Below are positions 43,457 through 54,296 of a stretch of 64,000 nt of DNA, one piece after another. Numbering within the stretch: the first letter of the stretch is position 1; each line of letters begins with the position of its first letter. A program made the position numbers and the translations under genes. The notes beneath the pieces were generated by a model. It was given only the letters and a program-made list of their open reading frames with translations, ran no database searches and was not told where the DNA came from. Source of the DNA: Mesocentrotus franciscanus. Taxonomy: Eukaryota; Echinodermata; Echinoidea; Camarodonta; Strongylocentrotidae. Where the stretch lies: positions 31,424,459 to 31,488,458 of the forward strand of contig CP137667.1 of the NCBI GenBank assembly GCA_037976565.1, given 5' to 3'.

Positions 43457-46400
43457 ATGGAATCGCACTGCGTAACATGTTTAGCCGACTGCACAGGGTG
43501 TTGTACATGGTGTGGCCAGCAACAACCATCCACATCAAAATCAGCAAAAGACAAGGTAAGTGAACGAACTATTTCTAACCATTCAAGAGATGTGGGTAAT
43601 GCCTTAGGACAGCGCATTGTAACAAACGGGCGTGAAGTTCGCTCACCGTCACATAGTCACACCCTGCCCGGACCTAGTAGCTCTCGCTATAATGGTCCAG
43701 GTGGGGAGGGGTAACAGGGATTCACACGTTCCACCTCCCCATGTCAATATTGTCCTATCCTCGGACGAGGAAGATTTCGATGTAGTCGTTAATAGAACGA
43801 AACAGCAAGGTGGGCAGAAACGTAAACAAAATGTACATTCCGTAGTGACTCCCAAAAAGAAACTCGCAGACGCTACCTCCCCCCCTTCACGACTTACTAC
43901 ACCTCCTCCTCTTGATACCGTTAAAACGGGTAAGAAAAAAACTAAAACAAAAAATAGGGGTCCACCTTGCTCTACATCGGAGGATCAAGTTCCCATTCCA
44001 AATGTTGATGACGATGAACCATTTCATGACTTGCCCTCGCAGCTACCCTCTACCCAAAGTGGGAGTTCATTGGTCAAAGGATTTCTAAACGGTTTGGGAG
44101 TAGAGAGGTATGGTACGACCACCAAAGTCAGCTACATAACGCCAACACGATATCCGAAGTTCTCGATTACCTCCGAACATCTTTGGAAGAAATCAAGGAT
44201 ATCGTGTTGCGCGGCACTTCTCCCGTGACTATGTGAGACTCATTCTTGTTTCTGCGCAGTTAAATGTACCCGTCTCCTTTCCCTGGGCGACGGTGGAACA
44301 TTTCGACATAAGCGCAATTTTGGATAGGATTGAAGAGGTTTTAAACAGCAATCAAAATTTTTTCCTAGATCTTGGATTCACGATACGGTTACATCATATC
44401 GTGAATCCTGCGGTGGACGCGCGTAAGTTTGATGGACTCCCGAACAATTGGCTGCGCTTAAAAGCGATCAATCATCACAATACCACCCTCCGATGATAAT
44501 CTTTGTTTCGTAAAAGCACTCGTGATTGCCATGTTGCACTCTAAAAATGACAAAAGATATAGAACATGGACCAAAATAAACAAGACCGCGCGCCAACCAA
44601 ACAGTTTATGAGAATGGCTCGCGAACTTCACGCTCGAGCGAATGTTGAAGAAGGTGTAGTTGACTCGCGCCAGTACGCTGCTTTTCAAGCTGTGATAGCT
44701 CCAGAGTATAGGCTTATGGTATACAGAGGTAGACGTAAGGAGGCATTGATATATGCAGGACCTCCGGAAGGTAAAGCCATCTATCTGTACCTGTCTGGGT
44801 CCCATTATAACGTCATCACCAATCCCTCCGCTTTTCTGTGCGCTTCTCAATTGTGTGAGGACTGTCACGAAACATTACAACGATCCCCTCACGCATAAGT
44901 GTTGTTGTAAATGCCCAGATTGTTATGCAACAGATTGTGATAGCGGTACGTTTCGTGAGAGTAAGCCCTCTACCATCGTGTGCCAAAAGTGTCGAATGAC
45001 TTTTCTTACGAAACGCTGTTTTCAACTACACAGTGTAACCCTGCATAAAAAACTCACAGCCTGCCAAAGAAAATACAAATGTGACAAATGCGAAAAGGTG
45101 CTCGACATCGATGTATTAGGGTGTGATCCGCTAATCATAAATGTTCGGATATATTTTGTAGAATCTGTAAAGAGGTTGTCGACGGCAGGGATCATGCGTG
45201 CTTCATGAAGGTAACATCCAATAGTCCTTACTACGAGGTTCAGAGTGCCAAGGAAACCTCAAAAACCGTTAAACCGTCCACAAATCTCCCACAAACCAAC
45301 CACCACGCTCAAGAAACTCCTCGGGAAAATGAAGGAGTACCAAAACAAAAAAAGAAATGTACGCAAACCGCGCCAGAAAAGAAAACAAAACCTGAAAATT
45401 GTACAAAGTACATCTTCTTTGATTTTGAATGTACTCAGGACACGGGTGTTCACGAACCCAATTTTGTGCATGCATCGTGGGAATGTGAATCGTGCATGGA
45501 TAAGGACGATTCAGTGTGTAAGCGCTGCGGTCCTCCAGATGCGAGACATATCACGTTTGAGGAGAATACCCTCTCAAACTTTGCCGCGTGGCTTTTAGCG
45601 AAAAGCATAACAATTCAATCGCGTTGGCACATAACAGTAAGGCTTATGATTCCTATTTTCTGCTCAACCACCTGGTTGCGGAAGGAATCGTACCTCAAGT
45701 TGTTTTAAACGGAGGTAAAATCATAAGCCTTAGAACTGCAGACCCTTGTGTAGTTGTCAAAGATTCTCTGAACTTTTTTCAGATGGCACTCGCCAAACTC
45801 CCTAAAACTTTCGGGTTGACAGAATTGAAGAAAGGATATTTCCCACATCTGTTCAACACGAGGCGAATGCAAATTATATCGGACCCCTACCTGACAAAGA
45901 TGGTGCGGTGCGAAAGTATGATGAAAGCGCTCAAATTGAATTTCTGTCGTGGCATGGTAAACTTTGTAGCGAAAACTATGTTTCGATATGAAAAAGAGTT
46001 AAAGGAATACTGCATCAGCGATGTTGAAATATTACATCAAAGTTGTAAAGTATTCCGGAAACACTTTAAGACCATCACCGCGACACCCACGAACAAAGGA
46101 GGTATAGATCCTTTCCTTAAATCCCTTACACTACCTAGCGTGCAATCTTTTGTTCAGGACTAACTATCTGAAGCCGGATACAATAGCCTTAATCCCCAAG
46201 ACGGCTACACAGGGTCAAAACAGCAATCGGCCAAAGCTGGCGCGTGGTTGCATTACAAATCCCTCAAAAGGGCATCGCTATTCAGCACGCCTTCAACGGT
46301 GGAGAGCGCATGGTGCACGGTAGATTTGTGGACGGTTACGCCACCCTAGGTGAGGAGAAACATGTATGGGAGTTTCTAGGATGTTACTTTCATGGTTGTC

Positions 46401-46678
46401 AGACATGCTGGGCGCCGGATCTCGTCAATCATAAATTAAACAAAAAGATGGGTGTGTTGTACAACACTACGATGCACAGAATCCGTCTCCTAAAACAGGC
46501 GGGTTACAAGGTCCACGTCATTTGGGAACACGACTGGGACCTTAAAAAAAAGAGTGACAAAGTGAGGGATTTACTACCGAATGTCGAGCATTTTTGCGCC
46601 GGGTTACGTCATCCTTTAAATCCTAGAGATTCCTTTTTTGGGGGGAGGACGGATGGTTGCCGTCTGTTTCTGAAGCTG
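43457..46678 (+). pseudogene. Polinton protein-primed DNA polymerase B, N-terminal and exonuclease part
   Basis: Read through overlapping frames, this is the first part of a family B, protein-primed DNA polymerase. The order is: a Cys-rich start (CVTCLADCTGCC) at 43,457; a Ser/Lys-rich disordered segment with an acidic patch; the conserved N-terminal domain (~44,230-44,900); a Cys cluster (~44,900-45,120); the 3'-5' exonuclease with Exo I FDFECTQD (~45,418), Exo II AHNSKAYDSYF (~45,624) and Exo III YCISDVEIL (~46,008); and a conserved segment with GCYFHGCQTCW (~46,380). Frame changes occur near 43,700, 44,225, 44,470-44,560, 44,880, 45,200, 45,600-45,700 and 46,165-46,240. Many are at homopolymers, so sequencing error and true decay both remain possible. 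At 46,679 a transposon interrupts the gene. Confidence 0.85.
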
Positions 46679-48586
46679 CCCAGGACCAAAATCCAGTTGA
46701 AACCAATTGGAGCAAAACCAATTGAAACCAGTTGCCAACTGGTTTCAATAGGGAAATTGGAACAACTGGTTCCAATTGAAACCAGTTGCCAACTGGTTCC
46801 AATTGAAACCAGTTGAAACCAATAGCCAACTGGTTCCAATTGAAACCAGTTGAAACCAATTGCCAACTGGTTCCAGTTGCCTAATTGGTTTCAAATGGAA
46901 CCAGTTGTTCCAATTTCCCTATTGAAACCAGTTGGCTTCAACTGGTTTCAATTGGTTTCAACTGGTTTCAATTGGTTTCAATTGGTTTCAACTGGTTTCA
47001 ATTGGTTTCAATTGGTTTCAACTGGATCCAATTGAAACTTACAGTTGGCATAAACTTAATTAGTTATAAGTTAATTAGCTCATGCACTAATTATCGCTCA
47101 TGTCAACACAGAAGCATTGTTATATGTCTACATTAATTACAATGTAAAGGGCATTATAATATGCAGACCATTTCATATATAATATACTTAGCAAGGAAAT
47201 AGGCCTATATGTTTGTATTTGATGTATTTTGTCCATGGTTAGTGTTTTACTAATCAACTTTTAATCTGTTGTAATTAAAACAATATGTTATTTATGAACA
47301 TGCTTATCATTGCTAATTAATCTTTATATGTATCTAAAACAAATGCATTACTTGCAAATGAAAATTAATTAATAAATACTTTGTAAATCAAAATAAATTA
47401 CATAAAAACATTGATCTGCACACAAGCAGATAATATGCAAATTAACTGGTTTCAATTGGATCCAGTTGGGTAACTGGAAATATTTTCCAATTGGAACCTG
47501 TTGGGTAACTGGAAAATTATCTTACTGGTTCCAGTTGAACTTCTAACTGGAACCAGTTGGGTAACTGGAAATGACTTCTAATTGGAACCAATTGGGTAAC
47601 TGGAAAAGAATTCTTACTGGAACCAGTTGGGTAACTGGAAATGACTTCTAACTGGAACCAGTTGGGTAACTGGAAATGACTTCTAACTGGAAATGAATTC
47701 TAACTGGAACCAATTGGGTAACTGGAAATGAATTCTAACTGGAACCAATTGGGTAATTGGAAATGAATTCTAACTGGAACCAGTTGGGTAACTGGAAATG
47801 ACTTCTAACTGGAAATGAATTCTAACTGGAACCAATTGGGTAACTGGAAATGAATTCTAACTGGAAATGAATTCTAACTGGAACCAATTGGGTAACTGGA
47901 AATGAATTCTAACTGGAACCAATTGGGTAACTGGAAATGAATTCTAACTGGAACCAGTTGGGTAACTGGAACTTCTAACTGGAAATGAATTCTAACTGGA
48001 ACCAATTGGGTAACTGGAAATGAATTCTAACTGGAATCAATTGGGTAACTGGAAATGTATTCTAACAGGAACCAGTTGGGTAACTGGAAATGACTTGTAA
48101 CTGGAAATGAATTCTAACTGGAACCAGTTGGGTAACTGGAAGTGACTTCTAACTGGAAATGAATTCTAACTGGAACCAGTTGGGTAACTGGAAATGACTT
48201 CTAACTGGAAATGATCTTCTAACTGGAACCAGTTGGGTAACTGGAAATGACTTCTAACTGGAAATGAATTCTAACTGGAACCAGTTGGGTAACTGGAAAT
48301 GACTTCTAACTGGAAATGAATTCTAACTGGAACCAGTTGGGTAACTGAAATGACTTCTAACTGGAACCAATTGAGTAACTGGAAAAATTATCTTACTGGT
48401 TCCAGTTGCACTTCTTGGTTTGAACTGGAAATGACACCCCATAACAATATTTTCCAGTTCGGTAATTGGTTTCAACTGGAAATTTTGTATTCCAATTGAA
48501 ACCAATTGAAACCAATTGAAACCAGTTGAAACCAATTGAAACCAGTTGGAGATTTCAACTGGTTTCAATTGGATTTTGGTCCTGGG
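46679..48586. mobile_element. 1.9-kb non-autonomous element made of AACTGGTTTCAATTGG words, inside polB
   Basis: The ends CCCAGGACCAAAATCCAGTT and AATTGGATTTTGGTCCTGGG are terminal inverted repeats, continued inward by AACCAATTG/AACCAGTTG words. Subterminal blocks (46,690-47,040 and 48,390-48,580) are arrays of this word. 47,440-48,400 is a second array of GGAACCAGTTGGGTAACTGG with ~30-50-bp units. Between them, 47,041-47,440 is unique AT-rich sequence. TG flanks both sides (46,677-46,678; 48,587-48,588), a possible 2-bp target duplication. No coding capacity. Confidence 0.88.
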
Positions 48587-49909
48587 TGGGCCCCGTGAAA
48601 AGATACGTTACTATGACTTCACAAGTTTGTATCCTTTCATAAACAAATTTTCAAAATATCCCGTTGGACATCCTCGTATCATGTTGTCCGATTTCCCACC
48701 TCTCGAGGACATATTTGGCTTGATCAAATGTAAAATTACCCCTCCCAACAATTTATTCCACCCTGTATTGCCATTCAGGTCAGAGGGAAATTGACCTTTC
48801 CCTCTGCCGTACTTGTGCCGAGACAATGAACCGGGAACGTGTAAGCACGAGGATGTTGAACGGGAGTTAGACGGTGTTTGGGTTAGTGAAGAAATCAAAA
48901 AGGCTGTTGAGAAGGGTTACACTAACGTTAGAATGCAGGAAGTTTGGCACTTTGAGAGCTCCACCGTGTACGACAAGTCTACTAGAGAAGGGGTCTATTT
49001 TCTCCCTACATCGACTCCTTCATTAAAGTTAAACAGGAGTCATCGGGTTACCCCGCGCATGCGCAGTCAGATGCAGAAAAACAAAAGTACATCGACGATT
49101 ATTTCGAACACGAGGGTATCCATCTCGACCCCTTTCTAATTTGCAAAAATCCTGGTTTGCGCGCTATTGCTAAAGCAATCGTCAATGTACTGTGGGGAAA
49201 ATTTGCGGAGCGCCCAAATTTGCGAAAAACGGTGTATGTTCAAACCACCGATGAAATTCTCTCCTATCTAAGGGACCAATCGGTAATAGTAGAAGACTTG
49301 ATCGTACACAACGAGTATATGGTAGAGCTACACTACACACAAGCGGAGGGATTTGTTGACCATAATGTCAACACCAACATTATATTGGCCAGCTTTACAA
49401 CGGCGCTAGCGCGCTTGAAATTGTATAGCGTGTTGGAAAAGCTGGACGATAGGGTCTTATACATGGACACAGACAGTGTGGTGTTCAAGACGGACCCTGA
49501 ACACACCCATCTAGACCCCGTCACAGGGGATTTTCTTGGTGATCTAACCGATGAGATCGACGACACTGGCGAGGATTTTATACAATCTTGGTTATGCGGT
49601 GGTCCAAAGAATTACAGCTACAGGACTTCCAAAGGGATAACTGTATGTAAAGTAAGAGGTTTCACTCTGAATGCAATGAACTCTTTGGTCATTAACCATG
49701 ACACATTGAATGAACTCCTTCAGAGTGAACAAGGGACCACTCGTACAATTCACGAATCCAAAATAATCAGGGATGTGAAAGCCAAGACAATCCATACGGT
49801 GAAGAGGTCTAAGAATTACCGGGTTGTGTTCACGAAGAGGGTCCGTCTTGAAGATGGCAAAACTTTACCGTACGGCCATGTTGATATACCTCCGCTACCT
49901 ACCGTATAA
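48587..49909 (+). pseudogene. Polinton DNA polymerase B, polymerase domain
   Basis: Continuation of the polymerase after the insertion, giving the catalytic palm and thumb. Motif A reads DFTSLYPF (~48,618). After frame changes near 48,790 and 49,060-49,150, the last 250 codons (49,157-49,909) are open. They carry motif B (KAIVNVLWGKF, ~49,172) and motif C (MDTDS, ~49,463), followed by the thumb. The two motif aspartates expected for metal binding are present. In intact elements this enzyme copies the linear genome from a protein primer. The stop at 49,909 agrees with the expected C-terminus. Confidence 0.88.
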
Positions 49910-50680
49910 ATAGAGTCGACACACTTTTTCTACCTCATTCAAGCGCTGGTTTTCGTTTTAAGAGTATCCATTTCTAAGCGTAGCGTATTTCACATAGTAT
50001 ACCTCTCTCTCTCTCTCTCTCTATATATCTATATATATTATATAAATACATATACACATATACTTATAATAACATTTATTATTTATTCCTTTAGTATTGT
50101 TTTGTTTCTGATTAGTACATGTTACTCATTTTCTTGTCTTTTTAAAAGACGTTTATTTTCTAATTACATTTTTTTTTTCTTGCCTATATATTACCCAAGA
50201 TGGATGCAACATACGTTAATGATTTGCATGCCCTGTTTAGAAGAACACGTCGAAGTCAAAGCTCCCTTTGGAGCGTGTTTGTTTAATACTTTTGATCGCA
50301 ACGTTATTTTTCAGTTTTTATCTGGAAGCAACTATTTTAGAAGGTGTCGAGAGACAGGATACAGTTTCAAATAATACCTATTCAAACGGTTCTAAACTGT
50401 ATGAAAACGTCAGTGTATTTTTAGACTGGTGACATAAAAGAACCCCGTACGTTATCCCTCTCCCGACCTCTACGTTGTAGCGTTAAAGTAGTAACTAATA
50501 AGTTGTATTGTATATTCATGCGCACAGACCCACATCTCTTGTTTGCGATAAGAAATATTCACGTTCACTTATCTCGTTGTGCATTGTTTCATGATTTTAT
50601 ATCTTTGTTTGTTTGTTTTTTTTTCTTCTTCTTTTTTCTTCATTTTTAAAATCTTCATTGTATATTTGCTTCCTTCTAAC
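49910..50680. other. Polinton spacer between polymerase and ATPase
   Basis: It contains a (CT)n(TA)n microsatellite (~49,995-50,045) and T-rich tracts. The ORF at 50,102-50,374 has no recognisable domain, although its second half (FGACLFNTFDRNVIFQFLSG) looks less random and could be a decayed small gene. Confidence 0.4.
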
Positions 50681-51322
50681 ATGGACGTTCGTTTAAAACA
50701 TAGCTTTTCATGCATGGTCGTTGGACCTAGTTTTGTTGGGAAAACTGAATTTGTAAAACGTCTTTTAAAAAATGCATCCACCATGATAGATAAACCACCG
50801 CACAAAGTGGTTTGGTTTTATAGTGAATTTCAACCCTCCTACCTGGAAATGAGGCAATCCATTCCAAATATTCAATTTCATGAAAATCTCCCCGCTGATT
50901 TTAATAGTCTGATCGATAGCGAACGTCCTACGTTATTTGTTATAGATGATTTGATGGATGTGGCTGGCGACGATAAAAGGGTGGCGGCTTTATTTACGAA
51001 GGGGTGTCATCATAGGAATGTAAGCGTAATTTATATCACGCAAAATCTGTTTCACCGTGGGAAGGAATCAAGGACCATTTCATTAAATACGCAATATTAT
51101 TGTTTATTCAAGAATTGTAGAGATAAATTACAGGTTACATGTCTTGGGAGGCAGATGTATCCGGGGCGGCAAAAATTCTTCAGGGAAGCCTACGAGGACG
51201 CTACCAAAGAGAAATGGGGTTACCTGTTTGTGGATCTGAGAGCAGACACTCCGGAGGAGGTACGATTGAGAACTCATATATTTCCGGGAGAAACCCAAGT
51301 TGCCTACGTACCTCGGGTATAA
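50681..51322 (+). CDS. Polinton packaging ATPase (FtsK/HerA, A32-like)
   Basis: About 213 residues. The Walker A motif GPSFVGKTEF lies near residue 15 and Walker B TLFVIDDL near residue 86, followed by a conserved ITQN sensor segment (VIYITQNLFHRG). This is the genome-packaging ATPase type shared by Polintons, adintoviruses and nucleocytoplasmic large DNA viruses. It drives DNA into the capsid. I chose the ATG at 50,681 (AACATGG) because the upstream extension is a run of hydrophobic Phe/Leu codons read from T-rich spacer. The frame is uninterrupted, unlike the polymerase upstream. The next gene starts 40 bp downstream on the same strand. Confidence 0.93.
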   Translation: MDVRLKHSFSCMVVGPSFVGKTEFVKRLLKNASTMIDKPPHKVVWFYSEFQPSYLEMRQSIPNIQFHENLPADFNSLIDSERPTLFVIDDLMDVAGDDKRVAALFTKGCHHRNVSVIYITQNLFHRGKESRTISLNTQYYCLFKNCRDKLQVTCLGRQMYPGRQKFFREAYEDATKEKWGYLFVDLRADTPEEVRLRTHIFPGETQVAYVPRV

Positions 51323-51361
51323 AATCACACCTTACGCTTCAAACAGCTTTATTTATTCAAC

Positions 51362-51703
51362 ATGTCTCGACGGATCAAGACCCATGCGGCGCTGTTAAAG
51401 ACCCTGGCACATTGTACAGCTAACCAGCGTACACAACTCATCAAAAGCGCGGACAAGGGGTTTATAGATGCCATTTGTGAATGTGTGCTCAACGTGATAC
51501 GTGGTAATGTTAAAATATCAGGAACCCAGAAACGAACATTGGGTAAACATAAACTCAAGTTAAGAAAACTGTCAAACCGTCAAACACCATTGAAGGAAAG
51601 AAAGAAAATTTTGAATCAACGCGGAGGTTTTCTTGGATTGCTTGCAAGGATAATAGCACCTGTACTCGGAGGTATCACATCGTTGATGTCCGGCGGTAAA
51701 TGA
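51362..51703 (+). CDS. Small basic Polinton protein with GGFLG C-terminus
   Basis: 113 residues, very basic (many Lys/Arg), predicted helical. A C-terminal segment NQRGGFLGLLARIIAPVLGG is hydrophobic and Gly-rich. Proteins with a lysine-rich middle and a 'LLNQRGGFL...' end recur next to the ATPase gene in Polintons and adintovirus-like elements, where a minor virion or core (adenovirus pX-like) role has been proposed. The frame is intact and overlaps the next gene's ATG by four bases (ATGA at 51,700). Confidence 0.7.
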   Translation: MSRRIKTHAALLKTLAHCTANQRTQLIKSADKGFIDAICECVLNVIRGNVKISGTQKRTLGKHKLKLRKLSNRQTPLKERKKILNQRGGFLGLLARIIAPVLGGITSLMSGGK

Positions 51704-52491
51704 ACTATAATCATTTTGATATGGAGCACGCGCAGAAAATGGTACTTGTTCCACAGACGATGCTCAACACGCTACAGAACAATACAACTACAACATCGTC
51801 GGAACAGCAGGTCAATAATCTGGACAGTCAGATTCGTGCTATTTTAGAACGCGGTGACATGGACGAACATACAAAAGCCCAGTTATATTCGCAACACTTA
51901 CATCATTATCTCGAAGCCAACGATGCGTTGAAGAAACCGTTAGCCCTAGAGCTTATTGACAATACAATTTCAACCTCCGATAGTTCCTCTTCACCGAAAG
52001 GTTTGGACGCTGTTTCGCACGACACGCCTCACGAGACAAAAATAGACCGCGATATATTGGACCATGTACCAAAAACATTTGCAAAGAGAACCAGTCAATT
52101 GCTGCAAAAGTTGAAGAACGATAAAAACATCGATTGGACCGAAAACGGTCAGCTTATCATAGATAACAAAACTATTGCTGGGAGTAACATTTGCGACGTC
52201 ATGTATGACATTTTCAGGGAACGCCGTGGTTATACCCCTACGGGCAGTGACCAGTTTATCAGTGTATTGGCGAATATGAACATTCCAGAGACTTTTGTTA
52301 GCAACCCACGACGACGTAGCGATCTACAACGGTGGAAACGAAGCGGCAACCCCGGATCCAGGTCTACCCCGACAGCGCCATGGGAATCCCCCCTCTCCGA
52401 TGTACAGCCCTCGACACCTCCCAAAACAAAACCTAAACGTGTAAACGTAAACAGAAATGGTCCTAAAACCTCCCACTGGTATTCCTATTAA
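51700..52491 (+). CDS. Conserved Polinton protein of unknown function
   Basis: 263 residues, intact. The N-terminal third has a short helix (AQKMVLVPQTMLNTLQ) and a coiled-coil-like segment (SQIRAILERGDMDEHTKAQL). A middle globular segment follows (WTENGQLIIDNKTIAGSNIC, then MYDIFRERRG). The C-terminal tail is Arg/Pro/Ser-rich and likely disordered. Comparable proteins follow the ATPase in other Polintons, but I know no function. Start codon overlap with the preceding gene suggests coupled expression from one transcript. Confidence 0.7.
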   Translation: MNYNHFDMEHAQKMVLVPQTMLNTLQNNTTTTSSEQQVNNLDSQIRAILERGDMDEHTKAQLYSQHLHHYLEANDALKKPLALELIDNTISTSDSSSSPKGLDAVSHDTPHETKIDRDILDHVPKTFAKRTSQLLQKLKNDKNIDWTENGQLIIDNKTIAGSNICDVMYDIFRERRGYTPTGSDQFISVLANMNIPETFVSNPRRRSDLQRWKRSGNPGSRSTPTAPWESPLSDVQPSTPPKTKPKRVNVNRNGPKTSHWYSY

Positions 52492-52499
52492 TCTTTGTC

Positions 52500-52648
52500 T
52501 TTGTCTTATTTATTTTCTCTCCTTTTTTATTCTGTTTTCTTTTTTCTTCTTTTTTTTCTTCTTTTCTTTTTTCTTGTCTTTTAGTAACGTTTATAATAAT
52601 TGTATTTTTTTTCATTGTGAATTGTATAAAGTTTTGGCTGTTTAAAAT
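52500..52648. other. T-rich 3' region of the rightward Polinton genes
   Basis: A run of TTTTCTTTTTT-type sequence follows the last rightward gene. It may serve in transcript ending, but no specific signal can be assigned. Confidence 0.35.
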
Positions 52649-53005
52649 AATATTGTTTATCCGACTAGAAACGTATACTAAAAAGTATGTTCTATGTGCG
52701 TGAAACTGACGAATCGGTGGAATGACGAATCGGTAAAACGGCGAATCTGTAGAATGACGTTTATCTTATTGTTTCTACTATAATTAGTTTTTATTTTTTT
52801 ATTTATTTTTATTCATTATAAATAATAATGTTTATACGACTAGAAACGTATACTAAAAAGTATGTTCTATGTGCGTGAAACTGACGAATCGGTGGAATGA
52901 CGAATCGGTAAAACGGCGAATCTGTAGAATGACGTTTATCTTATTGTTTCTACTATAATTAGTTTTTATTTTTTTATTTTTGTTTTGTTCATTATTTAAA
53001 TCTTG
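52649..53005. repeat. Tandem duplication (~181-bp unit) at the convergence point of the Polinton
   Basis: ACTAGAAACGTATACTAAAA occurs at ~52,664 and ~52,845, each followed by GAATCGGTGGAATGACGAAT and ATGACGTTTATCTTATTG. The two copies are almost identical over ~170 bp. Within each, CGAATCGGT / CGAATCTGT recurs three times. It lies between the rightward and leftward gene sets. Confidence 0.9.
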
Positions 53006-53219
53006 TTTATTATTTTTCTTGCTTGCTGTGTACCGTGTATATATTCGATGGTTATACCATTTTCATACTTAAGATAGGGACAGGTTGCAAACACAACCGT
53101 CATAACACTCTACAATTTGTAACTTGGTGTATATACATGTACATGTATTACATGTTTTGTAGTGCTATTCAGCTTGAAAATATAAAACGTGACAACGCAA
53201 GAACGACACATTGAAAACA

Positions 53220-53694
53220 AAATGATTTCTTTACGAAATTTTATTCAATAAAACACACACTTTTTAAAATATATTTCTTATACAATTTACAAACAGTTCT
53301 CTCGCGTATTCATTCTTCATGTATTCTTTTATATTTTAAGAGTATACGTAACGGGTACTATAGGAAAGAGTGGAGAGACAGAGAGTATAAGTGTGAGAGA
53401 AAAGAGACATAGAGAGATCGTGTGAGTGACGGAGTGGTAGATGCAGAGAGGAGAGAGAGACAGAGAAGGAGATTTAAAAAAAAATGCATGACAGAACAGA
53501 GAAATGTAGAGACCGTGTTCGTGACGGAGGGTGAGAAGAGAGAATGAGAGATACATATAGGATTCTGGTATATTCCGTACTATAAACCACTTATAAATAT
53601 ATAAATATATAATGATATATATTAAGGTATAGTCTACTTAGTATAAACTTAAAACAAAATGCATATTTACAAAGTAAAAAAAAAAACAACAACG
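53220..53694. other. Polinton spacer, AT-rich and GA-rich
   Basis: AATAAAA at ~53,247 and purine runs at 53,365-53,560. No gene. The inverted duplication described below stops being visible here because the window ends. Confidence 0.5.
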
Positions 53695-53717
53695 TGTAGG
53701 ATAGGCGAGCGGATTAT

Positions 53718-54253
53718 TTACAATTCATCGATACTTCGTGCAATTTGCCGAAGAGTGAAATTAATATCAAGAACGGGCAACGCTGTATTATGTTTACTGT
53801 TAAACCAATCATTTATTTTCACATCGTTCCTACTGTAATCTTTCCCAAACCCCTTTAAAATACCCCGCGTCGTATACCCTTTACAACGACCAATGAGATA
53901 AAATATACAATATTGTCCACACACGGAAGAAAGGGTTCCTTGAAGTCTCTTTTCATTATAGTCCATTGTTATAGATTTTCCCATCATAAAACTATAAAGC
54001 TTCCTGTCATAATACAAAGGGGCGTTTCCGTACGAGTCAAAAAAAGTCCCCTTCCGTCGTTGAAATATAACGCTACCCAGTGGGTACCGGGGCTGGTGCT
54101 TGGGTCTGTATTCACGACGTAACATCCAATATTGTCATTACCCCTACGTGGAAGTTGGTCCAAGGCGAAAACACCTCTAAACTGGTCTTTCGTGGATGGG
54201 TGGTTCACGAGCACGTGTTGAATTTGTGAAGTATCCATCCTACTGTTTCTCAA
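53718..54253 (-). pseudogene. Polinton adenovirus-type cysteine protease, frameshifted
   Basis: Two overlapping minus-strand frames (54,253-53,984 and 54,125-53,718) make up a C5/Ulp1-fold protease, which matures capsid proteins. The catalytic His lies in GTHWVALYF, the Asp in FFDSYG, and the Cys with its oxyanion Gln in SVCGQYCIFYL. The break lies between His and Asp at the GGGGACTTTTTTTG stretch (~54,040-54,055). The other copy (63,442-63,977) has the same break, so it either existed before the duplication or is a systematic read error. The N-terminus starts MDTSQIQ about 12 bp after the first Met. Confidence 0.88.
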
Positions 54254-54296
54254 CCCTGATAATCATAAATGAGATTGCGGCTTCTATCGATCTGGA

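Noticed and set aside
46609..48568. ORFs rich in WFQLVS / NWFQ repeats
   Set aside because: They come from the AACTGGTTTCAATTGG array, all frames being open because the repeat lacks stops.
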